DNA from: Arcticibacter svalbardensis MN12-7
GTDB lineage: Bacteria; Bacteroidota; Bacteroidia; Sphingobacteriales; Sphingobacteriaceae
Assembly: GCF_000403135.1 (NCBI RefSeq)
Contig: NZ_AQPN01000049.1
Coordinates: 20,419 to 84,418, forward strand
Length of the DNA stretch: 64,000 nucleotides
Direction of reading: 5' to 3'
The translations under genes were made by a program, and so were the position numbers. The notes under the pieces were generated by a model. That model saw only the letters and a list, made by a program, of their open reading frames with translations, made no database searches and had not been told where the DNA came from. Numbering within the stretch: the stretch's first letter is position 1; each line of letters opens with the position of its first letter. Of this stretch, positions 47,134 through 56,911 are shown piece after piece.

Positions 47134-48759
47134 TTATCGATTCCGCATTAAGGTCCCAATATCTTTCACCGTTTCTTCAAATTCATCACGCGAATCAACC
47201 GCTCTGTTTCGAACCTTAGTCCGGTAATTATATACCGTTCTTAAGGAGTACCGCAAGAAACTTGCAATTTTTACACTATCTGTAATACCTAAGCGGATCA
47301 ATGCAAAAATCCGTAGTTCGGTATTCAATAGTTCACCTCGCTTAGGTAAGATCTGCTGATCAGGAGTAAGCAATACATTGAAATCTTTGACAAAAGTGGG
47401 GTACAAATTCAAAAAGATACTGTCAAAGCTTTTGTACAACTCTTCTAGTTCACTTTCTACAACAACCGTAGATTTTAACTCCTTAAACAATTCATCCATC
47501 TGATTATTGGTGGCCTTCTTATTTAAAGATTTACGGTAGTTTTCCATCTTGTCGATATAAGTAGAACATAGATCAAAGAAATGAGCAATATATTCTTCTT
47601 TAATATGGTTTGATTCAAATAGATTATCGTTTGCATGTTGCAAATCCCGGTTCAGCTTATTTAACTTCTTATTGGTGCTATGCAATTCCTTTCTAATTTT
47701 CGACACCCTTTTCATTTGCTTGTAGACATACATGATGCCTGCAATCAGAAAGAGAGATAAGATACTGATTAAAATAAGGTACAAGCGAAGTTCCATCCTC
47801 TGTTTACTTTGCTTCTCCTGGAATGAAGCATTTATAATAGGATAAAAAAAGGAAGTTTCTATAGTTCTATACCGAACGTTGCAAAATATAGCATCATTTA
47901 TTGCTGCTTCAATAAATTTGAACGCCAGATCAATATCACCAATTTTATAATAGGTAAGTGCAAGACTTTGAAGTGAAGCATTGTCCTTAATAGAATTCTC
48001 CACATCTGTGATAGCGGAAATTGAAAAATACCTTTTCTGTAATTCTACATTTCCTTCATCCTTATACATAACTCCTAATAAATAGGCAATTACTGCACGT
48101 TCTGGATTTTTATCGGTGGTTTTATCCAATAACGAGAGGAGAGACTTCTCCGCTTTTTGTTTTTGCCCCTGGAAAAGAATTTTGGTGGCATATGCTATTT
48201 GATAATTTAAAGACTTAGGATTGAGCACTGTTAATAGAGAATCGCGATATAATTCGCTTTTAGTGTAATAAACCGTATAGTTATTACTCTGTCCATAATT
48301 ACTGCAAAATGCATTATAACATTCAAAATAGTTGGGAAGGAGGTCAGCTGTTAAAGTAGACCGGTCTATATGGTCCAGCAAGCCTTTAGATTCAATGTAC
48401 AAACCCTCTGTTGAATACAACCATGCTAATTCAATATCAGCTTTATTACGGAGCTTGGGGTTGTTAAGCTTGTTGGCAATTGTTATATTTCTTTTAATAT
48501 AAAAGACAGCAGAGTCTGATTTATACTTTTTATACTCATTACTCAGCTTCATATTGATATCATAGATCTGCTGAGATGACAACTTGCCTATATTCAATAA
48601 TTGCTTTAAAGTTAGAATCCGTCCCTCCTTATTGGCCGTATAAAATGGTCGGTTATCCATCACTTCATTAAGCCGTGAATACACTGAATCCCGCTTATTC
48701 TGAGGAAAAGCGATATACCCGATCAACAGTAAACAAACAGTAAGTATCAGGTTTTTCAT
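47134..48759 (-). CDS. susR: SusR-like transcriptional regulator (PUL 2)
   Basis: A 541-residue membrane-linked regulator, the size of Bacteroides SusR. In order: signal sequence (LTVCLLLIGYIAFP), a TPR-like helical sensor domain (about 30-290, such as ADIELAWLYSTEGLYIESKG), one membrane segment (about 323-345, ending GIMYVYKQM), a coiled-coil linker (LHSTNKKLNKLNRDLQHAND), and a C-terminal LuxR-like helix-turn-helix (LIRLGITDSVKIASFLRYS, RTVYNYRTKV). It probably senses periplasmic oligosaccharide and activates the SusCD operon ahead of it. It resembles DUF6377/SusR proteins; no histidine kinase domain is present. Confidence 0.86.
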   Translation of the reverse strand: MKNLILTVCLLLIGYIAFPQNKRDSVYSRLNEVMDNRPFYTANKEGRILTLKQLLNIGKLSSQQIYDINMKLSNEYKKYKSDSAVFYIKRNITIANKLNNPKLRNKADIELAWLYSTEGLYIESKGLLDHIDRSTLTADLLPNYFECYNAFCSNYGQSNNYTVYYTKSELYRDSLLTVLNPKSLNYQIAYATKILFQGQKQKAEKSLLSLLDKTTDKNPERAVIAYLLGVMYKDEGNVELQKRYFSISAITDVENSIKDNASLQSLALTYYKIGDIDLAFKFIEAAINDAIFCNVRYRTIETSFFYPIINASFQEKQSKQRMELRLYLILISILSLFLIAGIMYVYKQMKRVSKIRKELHSTNKKLNKLNRDLQHANDNLFESNHIKEEYIAHFFDLCSTYIDKMENYRKSLNKKATNNQMDELFKELKSTVVVESELEELYKSFDSIFLNLYPTFVKDFNVLLTPDQQILPKRGELLNTELRIFALIRLGITDSVKIASFLRYSLRTVYNYRTKVRNRAVDSRDEFEETVKDIGTLMRNR

Positions 48760-48877
48760 ATTTTGTTTAAAAGTATCAATAACATCTTTTTTTTATACAC
48801 TCCTTTCTTTGAAAAACGAGAGGATAAACTTAGTCATTTAAGACCGCTATTAGCTTTCTGGTGAATAAAAATACCGC

Positions 48878-48885
48878 TACATTTG
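48878..48885 (+). promoter_or_regulatory. -7 promoter box (TAnnTTTG) of MFS gene
   Basis: TACATTTG lies 43 bases before the ATG at 48928. Its position overlaps a TTG that could otherwise serve as a start, which supports using the downstream ATG. Confidence 0.55.
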
Positions 48886-48927
48886 CGCTTATTCATTACT
48901 CTACTACAAAGAGGCACATCTATCACC

Positions 48928-50142
48928 ATGAAAAAGTTTTCCCTTTCAGCCTTATCTGAAAAAACGAATGTAATAATTGCAAATTATGTTTCCCTTACCT
49001 TTTATGGCTATTTCTCTATAGGTCTAACCCTTGCCGTATTGCCTATATTCATACATGTACAATTAGGCTACAATACAATTATTGCAGGGGCGGTAATCAG
49101 TGTGCAATACATCATGACCCTTTTCATGCGTGCTTACGCCGGAAATATTGTAGACCGAAGAGGTCCCAAACCAGCTGTTATTACCAGTATGCTGTGTTTT
49201 ATACTTGCCGGTATACTTTTAATCGTATCTTTTTTGACCTACCACAATCCGGGACTGAGTTTAACTATATTAATCTTCTCCCGGTTATTAACAGGTTGTG
49301 GGGAAGGAATGGTTGGAGCAAGTCCTGTTAACTGGGCCATGCTTCATGTTGGGGAAAAACATACTGCAACTGCGATCTCGTATAATGGGATAGCGAATTA
49401 TAGTTCATTGGCAATAGGAGCACCATTAGGCATCTGGATGTCAATCAGTTTAGGAAACTGGAGTATCGGAGCATTAACTATCCTGATTGGCCTTATAGGA
49501 CTTGGCTCTGCATTTTTGAAGCCCGCCCTTCAAGGCTATCATGATGATACTGGAAAATCTTTTTTAGAAGTATTTAAGTCCGTTAGTCCTTATGGTGCCG
49601 GGCTAGCTTTAGCAGGAATAGGTTTTGGCACTTTATCCACCTTTATTACGCTGTATTATGCCTATCAGCATTGGGATCAGGCCGCTTCCTGTATTACTGC
49701 TTTTAGTGTATTATTTATAGTAGGACGACTCTTTTTTGCAAGTGCGATAAACAAATATGGTGGGATCAAAGTCAGTATAGTGTGCCTGACTGTTGAAAGT
49801 TTGGGGATGCTGGTACTTTGGCTGGCAACCAGTTCTGATCAGGCACTCTTTGGCGCTGCGCTTACCGGCTTAGGCTTTTCTTTGGTATTTCCCGCTTTGG
49901 GTGTAGAGGCTGTAAGCAGGGTTCAGGCCTCAAATAAAGGAGCGGCTTTAGGTGCCTATGGTGTATTTATAGATATTTCCCTTGGTATTACAGGACCTTT
50001 GGTTGGCTTTGTCGCAAAAAGCTTTGGCATGGAGTACATATTTCCATTTAGCATGGTGATGGTGCTGATGGGATTAGTGGTTTGTACCGTTTTAAAAGTC
50101 AAAGCTGGAAAAGTAGTAAAGGAAGATGTATCCCTTTACTGA
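48928..50142 (+). CDS. MFS transporter
   Basis: 404 residues from the ATG at 48928 (MKKFSLSALSEKTNVI). The open frame extends to a TTG at 48883, which lies within the TACATTTG promoter box, so the ATG is preferred. Twelve hydrophobic segments are visible, with the MFS loop signature GNIVDRRGPKP between helices 2 and 3 and SRLLTGCGEG in helix 4. The pattern resembles the YfcJ/AraJ-type efflux or sugar exporters. The gene is divergent from susR. The substrate is unknown. Confidence 0.88.
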   Translation: MKKFSLSALSEKTNVIIANYVSLTFYGYFSIGLTLAVLPIFIHVQLGYNTIIAGAVISVQYIMTLFMRAYAGNIVDRRGPKPAVITSMLCFILAGILLIVSFLTYHNPGLSLTILIFSRLLTGCGEGMVGASPVNWAMLHVGEKHTATAISYNGIANYSSLAIGAPLGIWMSISLGNWSIGALTILIGLIGLGSAFLKPALQGYHDDTGKSFLEVFKSVSPYGAGLALAGIGFGTLSTFITLYYAYQHWDQAASCITAFSVLFIVGRLFFASAINKYGGIKVSIVCLTVESLGMLVLWLATSSDQALFGAALTGLGFSLVFPALGVEAVSRVQASNKGAALGAYGVFIDISLGITGPLVGFVAKSFGMEYIFPFSMVMVLMGLVVCTVLKVKAGKVVKEDVSLY

Positions 50143-50158
50143 TAAAAATCAATTTTAT

Positions 50159-50824
50159 TTACTTTTTAAATTTCAGCAAATGTGGTTCAATAGCATTTTC
50201 CCAAACAGCATAACCATTAGGTTTCATGTGAAGCATATCTGTCTGAAATAATTCAGGTCTCGGCTTACCATTTTTGAGCATTAACGGAACAATGTCAACA
50301 AAAGTCACATTCTTTTCTTTTTCAAAATAACCTTTAATCAAGCTATTGGTTTTGATACATTTTTCAAGATATTTATCACGTGATGGACTTGGCTTCATAG
50401 CGATATAAATCAGTGGGACGTCAGGGAGTTTTGTACGGATCAATTTGTACAATGTAATCGTTTTGTTTAAGATGGTGTCAGGTGTTTTGTTTTCAGCAGG
50501 CAGATCATTTTCACCAACGTATAACACAATTTGCCGTGGTTTATAAGCAAATATAAGGTCATCAATATAAAAGGCGATGTCATCGATAACAGTTCCACCT
50601 ACACCACGGTTAATTACGTTGTACTTACCAAATACCACTTGTAAATCATCCCATTTCCGAATAGAAGAACTTCCAACAAAAAGAATTGGATTTTCCGGCA
50701 CTTGGTAGATCTGATCATATTTTTTGATTGTTTGAATATCTTCCCAAAAGTTATGAGGAACCTGTGCGGATAGGTTACCAATCAATATAGACAGGCATAT
50801 AAAAAGAAGAAAATGCTTTTTCAT
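50159..50824 (-). CDS. SGNH/GDSL-type hydrolase, exported
   Basis: A 221-residue protein with a signal peptide (LLFICLSILIGNLSAQ). The SGNH blocks are present: ILFVGSSSIRKWDD with the nucleophile Ser, NRGVGGTVIDD with the Gly, YVGENDLP with the Asn, and the C-terminal Asp-His pair in TDMLHMKPNGY. Such enzymes are lipases or acetyl-esterases acting on lipids, polysaccharides or peptidoglycan. It converges with the MFS gene, with 16 bases between the stops. The substrate cannot be told. Confidence 0.9.
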   Translation of the reverse strand: MKKHFLLFICLSILIGNLSAQVPHNFWEDIQTIKKYDQIYQVPENPILFVGSSSIRKWDDLQVVFGKYNVINRGVGGTVIDDIAFYIDDLIFAYKPRQIVLYVGENDLPAENKTPDTILNKTITLYKLIRTKLPDVPLIYIAMKPSPSRDKYLEKCIKTNSLIKGYFEKEKNVTFVDIVPLMLKNGKPRPELFQTDMLHMKPNGYAVWENAIEPHLLKFKK

Positions 50825-50955
50825 TTATTTTTATAATTGAGGAATGTGACAATTATAACTAATAAAATTTAAAGCTATTGATTATTCTAGTTAATAGGCC
50901 CATCTAGATTGACTGCAGCAATCGCCTCAAACGATATAAAAGCGATTCTATCTAC

Positions 50956-52689
50956 CTACGATTCCATAACTGTTTTACCAGTAACTGTAAGTGCACTTTT
51001 ACTCAAAATAGTACTTACATACCTCCACTCCGCCTTTGCTTCATTCGCTGTAAAAGCAGCCATCACATAACCCCTTTTAGAAGCGTCAACATATTGAAGA
51101 TCATCAATCAGTAATGTATTTACTTGCTCAAATGCTGTAATTGTTTGGGGATTACTCCCAAAGATAGCTTCAAAACCAGGAGAAGTAATTGAAGAAGTTG
51201 CGAATTCAGCTCCTACTTTTCTGCCGTTACTATCAGACAAAACAGAATACCAGGCATTATGCGTATCACCTGCCAATGAAACTATCTTTTTACCGGGAAT
51301 TGCTGCATAGATCATTTCCCGCTCAGCAGGGTACCCATCCCAAGCATCCAAATTGTAAGGCAATACCGTTTGAACTCTTGCTTTTTCAGCGGCTGTCAAT
51401 GTCGGGTCATTCTGTAACATGCGGGTTTTGATAGTAACAAGCTCTAAAGCCACCTTATTATATTGTGCTAACAAAGCAGGATCGGTGCTTCCTGAAGAAA
51501 TTTGTGCTGTCAACAAAAGCTGCTCTGCAGGAATAAACATTTTCCCCATCAAAACCTGGTTACCAAGTACCTGCCACTTACAAGTACTCGTGTTTATTTT
51601 CGAAACAAGCCAGCTTTTTTGTTCCTGTCCTAATATGGTACGTTGCGGGTTCTGCCAGTCTGCCAAGAATTTAGTACTGTTCAGCCCAGAAGATGTCAGA
51701 TAATCCGCATAGTCTAACTGTTTGTCTCTTCCTATGATTCTGGTATCCAGCATCATCAAATTGACGAGACCGCCAATCTCAAAACCTCTATAGATCTTTG
51801 CGTTATCTTGTACCCGTGCAGGCAGGTATTCATGCCATACCTGGATGGCGCTCATTTTCCGTGTATTAAAATCGCCTTCATTCGCCTGATGATTTTCAGC
51901 ACCATCTTTATAGGCATTATTTGCAATTTCGTGATCATCCCACACGCAAATAAACGGTTTTAACTGATGCGCTTTTTGCAGTTGTTCATCACTACGGTAT
52001 TGACGGTACCTTTCACGGTACTCTTCTACTTTAATAATTTCCCCTGCTGGTTGATGCAGCCGATTCAATGCTACGGTTGACGCATTTGATCCATAACTAC
52101 CTACTGGATATTCATAAATATAATCACCCAAATGAACAACAACATCTGCATCAGACTCTGCAACTGCACCATAAACATTAAATAAACCTGCCTGGAAATT
52201 GGCACAGGAAACAACGGCTAGTTTAACTTCGGAAACCTCTCCTGTAGCAGGCAATGTCTTCGTTTCTCCAGTTACAGAAATCGCTTTGGTCTTCTCGTTT
52301 CTGAACCTGTAGTAATACTTCGTGTTTGACGTCAACTGACTTACATCCACATATACGGTGTAGTCACTATTCGTATCTACTTCCACCGATTGACTGACTA
52401 CTACAGTATTAAAATCCTTATCTTTTGCAACATCGAGAACGATCGTCGGCTTTGATTGTTCCTGAACGGCAGGCGTATATCTCGTCCACAGAATTACCTT
52501 ATCCTGAGAAGGATCAAAACTTGCAACTCCCTCATTAAAACCCTGTCCTTCAAAAACTTCATTGTCATCATCAGTCTTTTTACAGCTTAATATGGCTGAT
52601 GGTAATAAAACAATCCCTGTTGCCGCAATAACTGAATTACGTAAGAATTTTCTGCGACTTAATTTTTTAAGTAAATTTTCTGGGTTCAT
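50956..52689 (-). CDS. phoD: PhoD-type alkaline phosphatase, Tat-exported
   Basis: A 577-residue metallophosphatase. The N-terminus has a Tat motif (LSRRKFLRNS) and an ending near LLPSAILSC that could also act as a lipoprotein site. The N-terminal Fn3-like domain (VILWTRYTP) is followed by the PhoD catalytic domain with metal motifs SCANFQAG, VVHLGDYIYEYP, FICVWDDHEIANNAYKDG and SLAGDTHNAW. PhoD enzymes cleave phosphodiesters and phosphomonoesters outside the cytoplasm, often for phosphate supply. It is 89 bases from the start of the DUF3999 gene's 3' side and reads alone. Confidence 0.93.
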   Translation of the reverse strand: MNPENLLKKLSRRKFLRNSVIAATGIVLLPSAILSCKKTDDDNEVFEGQGFNEGVASFDPSQDKVILWTRYTPAVQEQSKPTIVLDVAKDKDFNTVVVSQSVEVDTNSDYTVYVDVSQLTSNTKYYYRFRNEKTKAISVTGETKTLPATGEVSEVKLAVVSCANFQAGLFNVYGAVAESDADVVVHLGDYIYEYPVGSYGSNASTVALNRLHQPAGEIIKVEEYRERYRQYRSDEQLQKAHQLKPFICVWDDHEIANNAYKDGAENHQANEGDFNTRKMSAIQVWHEYLPARVQDNAKIYRGFEIGGLVNLMMLDTRIIGRDKQLDYADYLTSSGLNSTKFLADWQNPQRTILGQEQKSWLVSKINTSTCKWQVLGNQVLMGKMFIPAEQLLLTAQISSGSTDPALLAQYNKVALELVTIKTRMLQNDPTLTAAEKARVQTVLPYNLDAWDGYPAEREMIYAAIPGKKIVSLAGDTHNAWYSVLSDSNGRKVGAEFATSSITSPGFEAIFGSNPQTITAFEQVNTLLIDDLQYVDASKRGYVMAAFTANEAKAEWRYVSTILSKSALTVTGKTVMES

Positions 52690-52778
52690 ATAGGAAGATA
52701 TATATATTACTAAAATATAACGCCCAAATTTTCCTTGCGTAAATATAATATAACCTTTAGGTTAAGTTTCTAATAAAT

Positions 52779-53996
52779 TTACTTATACCGTACTTTTTTC
52801 TTGTCGATCTCTTTTACCATTCTATAAGTAAGTAAACCTAAAACAGCTAGAACAAGGGCTATACCTACCCAAATAGACCAGACAGGAAAAAGGGGATCAG
52901 CTTTAATTTTAGGACTATATAACGGATTAGCACCAATGTTACCTGTCTTTAAAAGCACTAGATTGCGCTCAACACTATCCGCGAAAAATTTAAGATCGTA
53001 ATTTGGAGCCACAGCTAACGAATCACCAAATAGCAGACTATATCTTTGTCCCTTATTTAAATATCCGATAATAGATTGATTCAAACTAAATGCCTCTATA
53101 GCCTTAATAGACAGTGGTGGGTTATCGTCATTCGAAATAACCAATTCAATAGTTTTAGCTATTGTGGTGATAAAAATATCATTAGTTGGGGCAGAACTGA
53201 GTAATGTATCAGCTATAAAATCACGTTGTTTGCCTGTTAACGCATAAATGCTAACACTCCGTTTAAAATATTTAGAACCGGTAATGGTCAGACTGATTTT
53301 ATTTACAGGGTAGACCTCATTAAGTTGAATAATAACTTTACTTAGTTTTCCCGAATCCCTTTGATGAAAATTTGTCCCAATCAATTCAGTATAGAGGGGA
53401 GTAATTGGTTGAGTTTGGTATACACCCGCCTGCAATATATTTACTGGTTCCTTACGGCGGTTGTTTACAGTTATCTTCAAATACCGATAGCTATTAGCAG
53501 GGAAATTAATCACCAGTTCATATATTTCCATATGCGTATTATCGGATACGCCCGAAAGAGGGACGTTCTCTTTAATTGCATACCAGTCACTTAAATCATC
53601 ACTTCCTGATAAGGTAAATAAACGTTCCGCTGAGGTATTTCGCAGGCGTAAACTTAGCTGATTGATGGTACGACTAACCTTATTTTCTACTATAAAAGTG
53701 GTTAAGCTATCGGCCTGTTTAATATTTTTAACCTGAGCAAATTCCATAAACCTTCTTTCGTTTTTAACCGGCAACTGGTTACCATATATAAAAGACACCA
53801 TCTTGCCGTTCCCATCTATCAGACGAATGTCAGATAACCCAGGATCGGATTTTGTCAGTAGAGCTGGAGATAAACCAATGCGATAAAACGCTGTTGAATC
53901 AACTTTCTCAATAGCAGATTTAAATTTGAAGGTTTGCTGCGCAAAAAGGCAACAAGTACATGTGATCAGTACAAGCGTAAATGAAAACTTATACAT
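52779..53996 (-). CDS. DUF3999 family protein
   Basis: 405 residues from the ATG at 53996 (MYKFSFTLVLITC); the open frame extends 8 codons more to 54020. A signal peptide is followed by a long beta-rich periplasmic part (AFYRIGLSPALLTKSDPG, DLSDWYAIKENVPLSG) and one C-terminal membrane helix (SIWVGIALVLAVLGLLTY). The start lies inside the end of the DUF2339 gene, an 8-base overlap suggesting translational coupling. DUF3999 and DUF2339 are a recurring pair of unknown function. Family recognition is good; no activity is known. Confidence 0.85.
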   Translation of the reverse strand: MYKFSFTLVLITCTCCLFAQQTFKFKSAIEKVDSTAFYRIGLSPALLTKSDPGLSDIRLIDGNGKMVSFIYGNQLPVKNERRFMEFAQVKNIKQADSLTTFIVENKVSRTINQLSLRLRNTSAERLFTLSGSDDLSDWYAIKENVPLSGVSDNTHMEIYELVINFPANSYRYLKITVNNRRKEPVNILQAGVYQTQPITPLYTELIGTNFHQRDSGKLSKVIIQLNEVYPVNKISLTITGSKYFKRSVSIYALTGKQRDFIADTLLSSAPTNDIFITTIAKTIELVISNDDNPPLSIKAIEAFSLNQSIIGYLNKGQRYSLLFGDSLAVAPNYDLKFFADSVERNLVLLKTGNIGANPLYSPKIKADPLFPVWSIWVGIALVLAVLGLLTYRMVKEIDKKKVRYK

Positions 53997-56343
53997 CTGC
54001 TTCTTTTTTATCACCATCAACCAATATTTTTTTAACTTTTTGATACATAAACGAAATAATGAGTAAGATAACGCCCAGACAGAAAAAGGCGGCTATTTTA
54101 CCTGCCGGCGGTATGCCTTGTATATCAAACGCGAACAACTTTACTAATGTGATTGAAAAGAGCGTTAGCGATATAATACGTAAAGTCTGCACTTTGAGTT
54201 GCATACCCAATATCATGAGTGCGAATGAGCATAAAGCCCAAAGTATTGGTAGACCTACTTGAACGTATACTGTCTCTATCCTATCAATTGAAGTTGTTGG
54301 AGAATAAAACAAAAGGTTAAATGCTAAACAAATCTCCAAGCTCAGAAAGGTTACAATAACAGCCGAACATATCCAGGTTGCAATTTGTTTCACATCATCA
54401 CCTAAATTATCCTTTAGTGTAAGAACCAAGTGATAAAGCAGTATAGCCATAAATACTGCTCCTAAGAAATGCGCATAAAAATGATTAGCTGATAATTTAT
54501 GCCCCACCAATGCCACATATTCCAAATTAAAAATTATAGAAATACTTAGCAGATAGACCGCTACACAAACCATTATAATGACCGCATTAACGATCCATGG
54601 CTGTAATATGCGCCCTATTCGTTTGGATATAAAATAAAAAACATAAACAAATGCCGGCACATATAATAACAGATACAAAACATTCAGATCGGTGTTTGGA
54701 TAACGGTTTAAAAATTGATGATTAACCTCTAATAGTCCACTCATAAAAAGCAATATAAATGAAGCGTATCTGTAAACATCAGCCGGAATTTCCAGTTGAT
54801 AAATCTGTTTATTCTCGTCCTTAATGATCTGTAAATACATCAGATAAGAACTTATAGCAGTCATCAAAGTGGTTATAAAACCTTTGTTTGCAATAATGTT
54901 AAGGGTTAATGCAGATGAGCGGTATAAGTAGCCCCAATCCATTAACAAGCTTATAATCATTGCAGCCCAAATAATCAAGGAAGCCAGCTTCATCAATTGA
55001 ATTTTTGATTTAAGATATAACCAATACAGCAATACCGTTTCGGCAGCCCAAAACATGGTTATGTAGTGCCCATTTAATTGTATTGGCGCCGTAAGAGAGA
55101 TAAAGGTAAGTGTGATCCCAATGAGCAAATATAATATATTGCTATCTGCCCTTTTATTCTTAAACAGTGCAAATGATAATAGTAAGTTAATGACGGCCAG
55201 GCTGACAGAAAATAGGCCACGCATATTTTCATGATGCATTACGGTTAGCAAGTAAAGTCCCGCTGCAAAGTAAAGTGATGTATTAACAAGCAAGATGCTA
55301 AAATCTGATGCAATAAATTGCCTATTTTCCTTGATATTATTAGCCACATTAATCCAGAAAAATAGCAGGTAAAGAATACTGGCATATACAAAACCGGTCA
55401 GATAAGTTGGTCCGGTCAAAGAAGAAAGTATCAGACAGAAAACAAGAACCGTTAAGCCAAATGCCGTTGCGTTGAGGATACGCCAACTCTTGTAGTAAGC
55501 GATAACCAACATGCCTACGTTTAATAACACGATATAAGTAAACAAGCCTACATAATTAGCCTCACCACTGCTTACCATAAATGGACTGGAAAGACCACCC
55601 ACTAACGCTATAACAGCAAGCTCCTGTTTATCATATAATAATGATAATACAACGGCAAAACAGGTAATTGCTATGAGGATAATAAGAGATGTAAGCTGGT
55701 TAAATAAATGGAATTGGTGGTAAGCTAATGTGATGGTAAAATACAAAATAGCCAGACCACCACCAACCAGTACAGAACTGAATGCTTTATAAGAATTCCG
55801 CATACGATGTGCTATCCCAATTAATATACCACCGAAAACCACTCCTATAGCTACTCTACCAACCGGACCAACCCAGTTATTATCAATAGCATATTTCACA
55901 AAGAAGCCAATAGCTAATACTAATATGGCTATACCTATTTTGTTGATCAGATTTTCACCAATGAATTTTTCAAGATCAGGATAGCGTTCAAAAAACGAAA
56001 GCTCCGGTTCAGGGGCCTTGTATGCAGGCCTCTGTGGTACAGGGCGACCAATAGCTTTTACAGGTTTAGGAATAGTTTCAAGCGAGTTTGCAATGACCTC
56101 TCCCTGATCTTTTGCAACTTTGGGTATTGGAAGAGGATCAGGAGGTCTTTTAACTTCCTCCGGTTTGTTAACTGGAGCAGTACTAGTTGGTTCCGCAGGT
56201 TTACTGAATACATTCTGCTGAAGCAATTTTTGAAGATCCATAATACGAACTTCCAACCGCTCAATTCGGCTGGTGTAATGGCTTTTATTCTTTTGAAGTA
56301 AATAAACAATTGCAATTAACAAAGCAATACTTACAATTTCCAT
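53989..56343 (-). CDS. DUF2339 family multi-pass membrane protein
   Basis: A 784-residue protein with an N-terminal membrane anchor and coiled coil (SRIERLEVRIMDLQKLLQQ), a proline-rich cytoplasmic linker (about 60-115) and then about 20 membrane segments. The segment FIGENLINKIGIAILVLAIGFFVKYAID is here only in parts, and NWVGPVGRVAIGVVFGGILI follows; both are hallmarks of DUF2339. The function of the family is unknown; a transport or polysaccharide-related role is sometimes guessed. Its 3' end overlaps DUF3999 by 8 bases, and the pair forms an operon. Confidence 0.9.
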   Translation of the reverse strand: MEIVSIALLIAIVYLLQKNKSHYTSRIERLEVRIMDLQKLLQQNVFSKPAEPTSTAPVNKPEEVKRPPDPLPIPKVAKDQGEVIANSLETIPKPVKAIGRPVPQRPAYKAPEPELSFFERYPDLEKFIGENLINKIGIAILVLAIGFFVKYAIDNNWVGPVGRVAIGVVFGGILIGIAHRMRNSYKAFSSVLVGGGLAILYFTITLAYHQFHLFNQLTSLIILIAITCFAVVLSLLYDKQELAVIALVGGLSSPFMVSSGEANYVGLFTYIVLLNVGMLVIAYYKSWRILNATAFGLTVLVFCLILSSLTGPTYLTGFVYASILYLLFFWINVANNIKENRQFIASDFSILLVNTSLYFAAGLYLLTVMHHENMRGLFSVSLAVINLLLSFALFKNKRADSNILYLLIGITLTFISLTAPIQLNGHYITMFWAAETVLLYWLYLKSKIQLMKLASLIIWAAMIISLLMDWGYLYRSSALTLNIIANKGFITTLMTAISSYLMYLQIIKDENKQIYQLEIPADVYRYASFILLFMSGLLEVNHQFLNRYPNTDLNVLYLLLYVPAFVYVFYFISKRIGRILQPWIVNAVIIMVCVAVYLLSISIIFNLEYVALVGHKLSANHFYAHFLGAVFMAILLYHLVLTLKDNLGDDVKQIATWICSAVIVTFLSLEICLAFNLLFYSPTTSIDRIETVYVQVGLPILWALCSFALMILGMQLKVQTLRIISLTLFSITLVKLFAFDIQGIPPAGKIAAFFCLGVILLIISFMYQKVKKILVDGDKKEADV

Positions 56344-56428
56344 TTCGATATTTTAGGTCTATAAATATAGGCTTATTATCAAATATCCAACAAGTTAATT
56401 ATGTCGTAGGGAAGGGTCAGTCATCACC

Positions 56429-56911
56429 TCATTTATTCAAATCAGAAAGAATGTCTTCGGCTTTTTCAAGTATTTTATCATAATATTTAAGTACCCTCCA
56501 GGCAAATGCAAAGAAGAAGAAAAGCATCACTGGAAAAACAAGATTCCAATAATCAGGTACCTTACTCAAGTCTGCACCAAGAATAGCCATCATTACCGGC
56601 ATCCCCATTGTCATTAAAATCAATCCAAACAAAACGCTTAACTTTTGAAACTCATTTTTAAGTAGTGGACCAAATGGCGGCGCTACCGTACCCAAATTTA
56701 AATTAACAACACCATCAGCACTATTAAAACTACGGGTTACAGGGTAAATATCTTGGGCATTGGCATTAAACCGATCATAACATACCTCCTGAATAATATA
56801 AATAAGGATCAGCAAACAGCAGATTAGTCCTATCGTTAAGCCCGAAATATTAATAAATGAAATAAACTTGTGCCTGCTCATATTGCGCAAAGCACTTCGG
56901 TAATGATACAT
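56429..56911 (-). pseudogene. Chimeric remnant: FtsX/MacB-type permease N-terminus fused to unrelated two-helix tail
   Basis: A 160-residue open frame in two unlike halves. Residues 1 to about 88 (YRSALRNMSRHKFISFINIS, GLTIGLICCLLILIYII, then ADGVVNLNLGTVAPPFGPLL) are the start of a MacB/FtsX-type ABC permease, which should continue for about 700 residues. From about 89 (KLSVLFGLILMTMGMPVMM onward) the sequence is a small two-helix membrane protein ending KILEKAEDILSDLNK. The halves look fused in frame by a deletion near 56647. It may still be translated, but the permease function is lost. The tail's origin is unknown. Confidence 0.65.

Noticed and set aside
48883..48927. TTG start extending the MFS protein by 15 residues
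   Set aside because: The codon overlaps a TAnnTTTG promoter box, so it would not be in the transcript.
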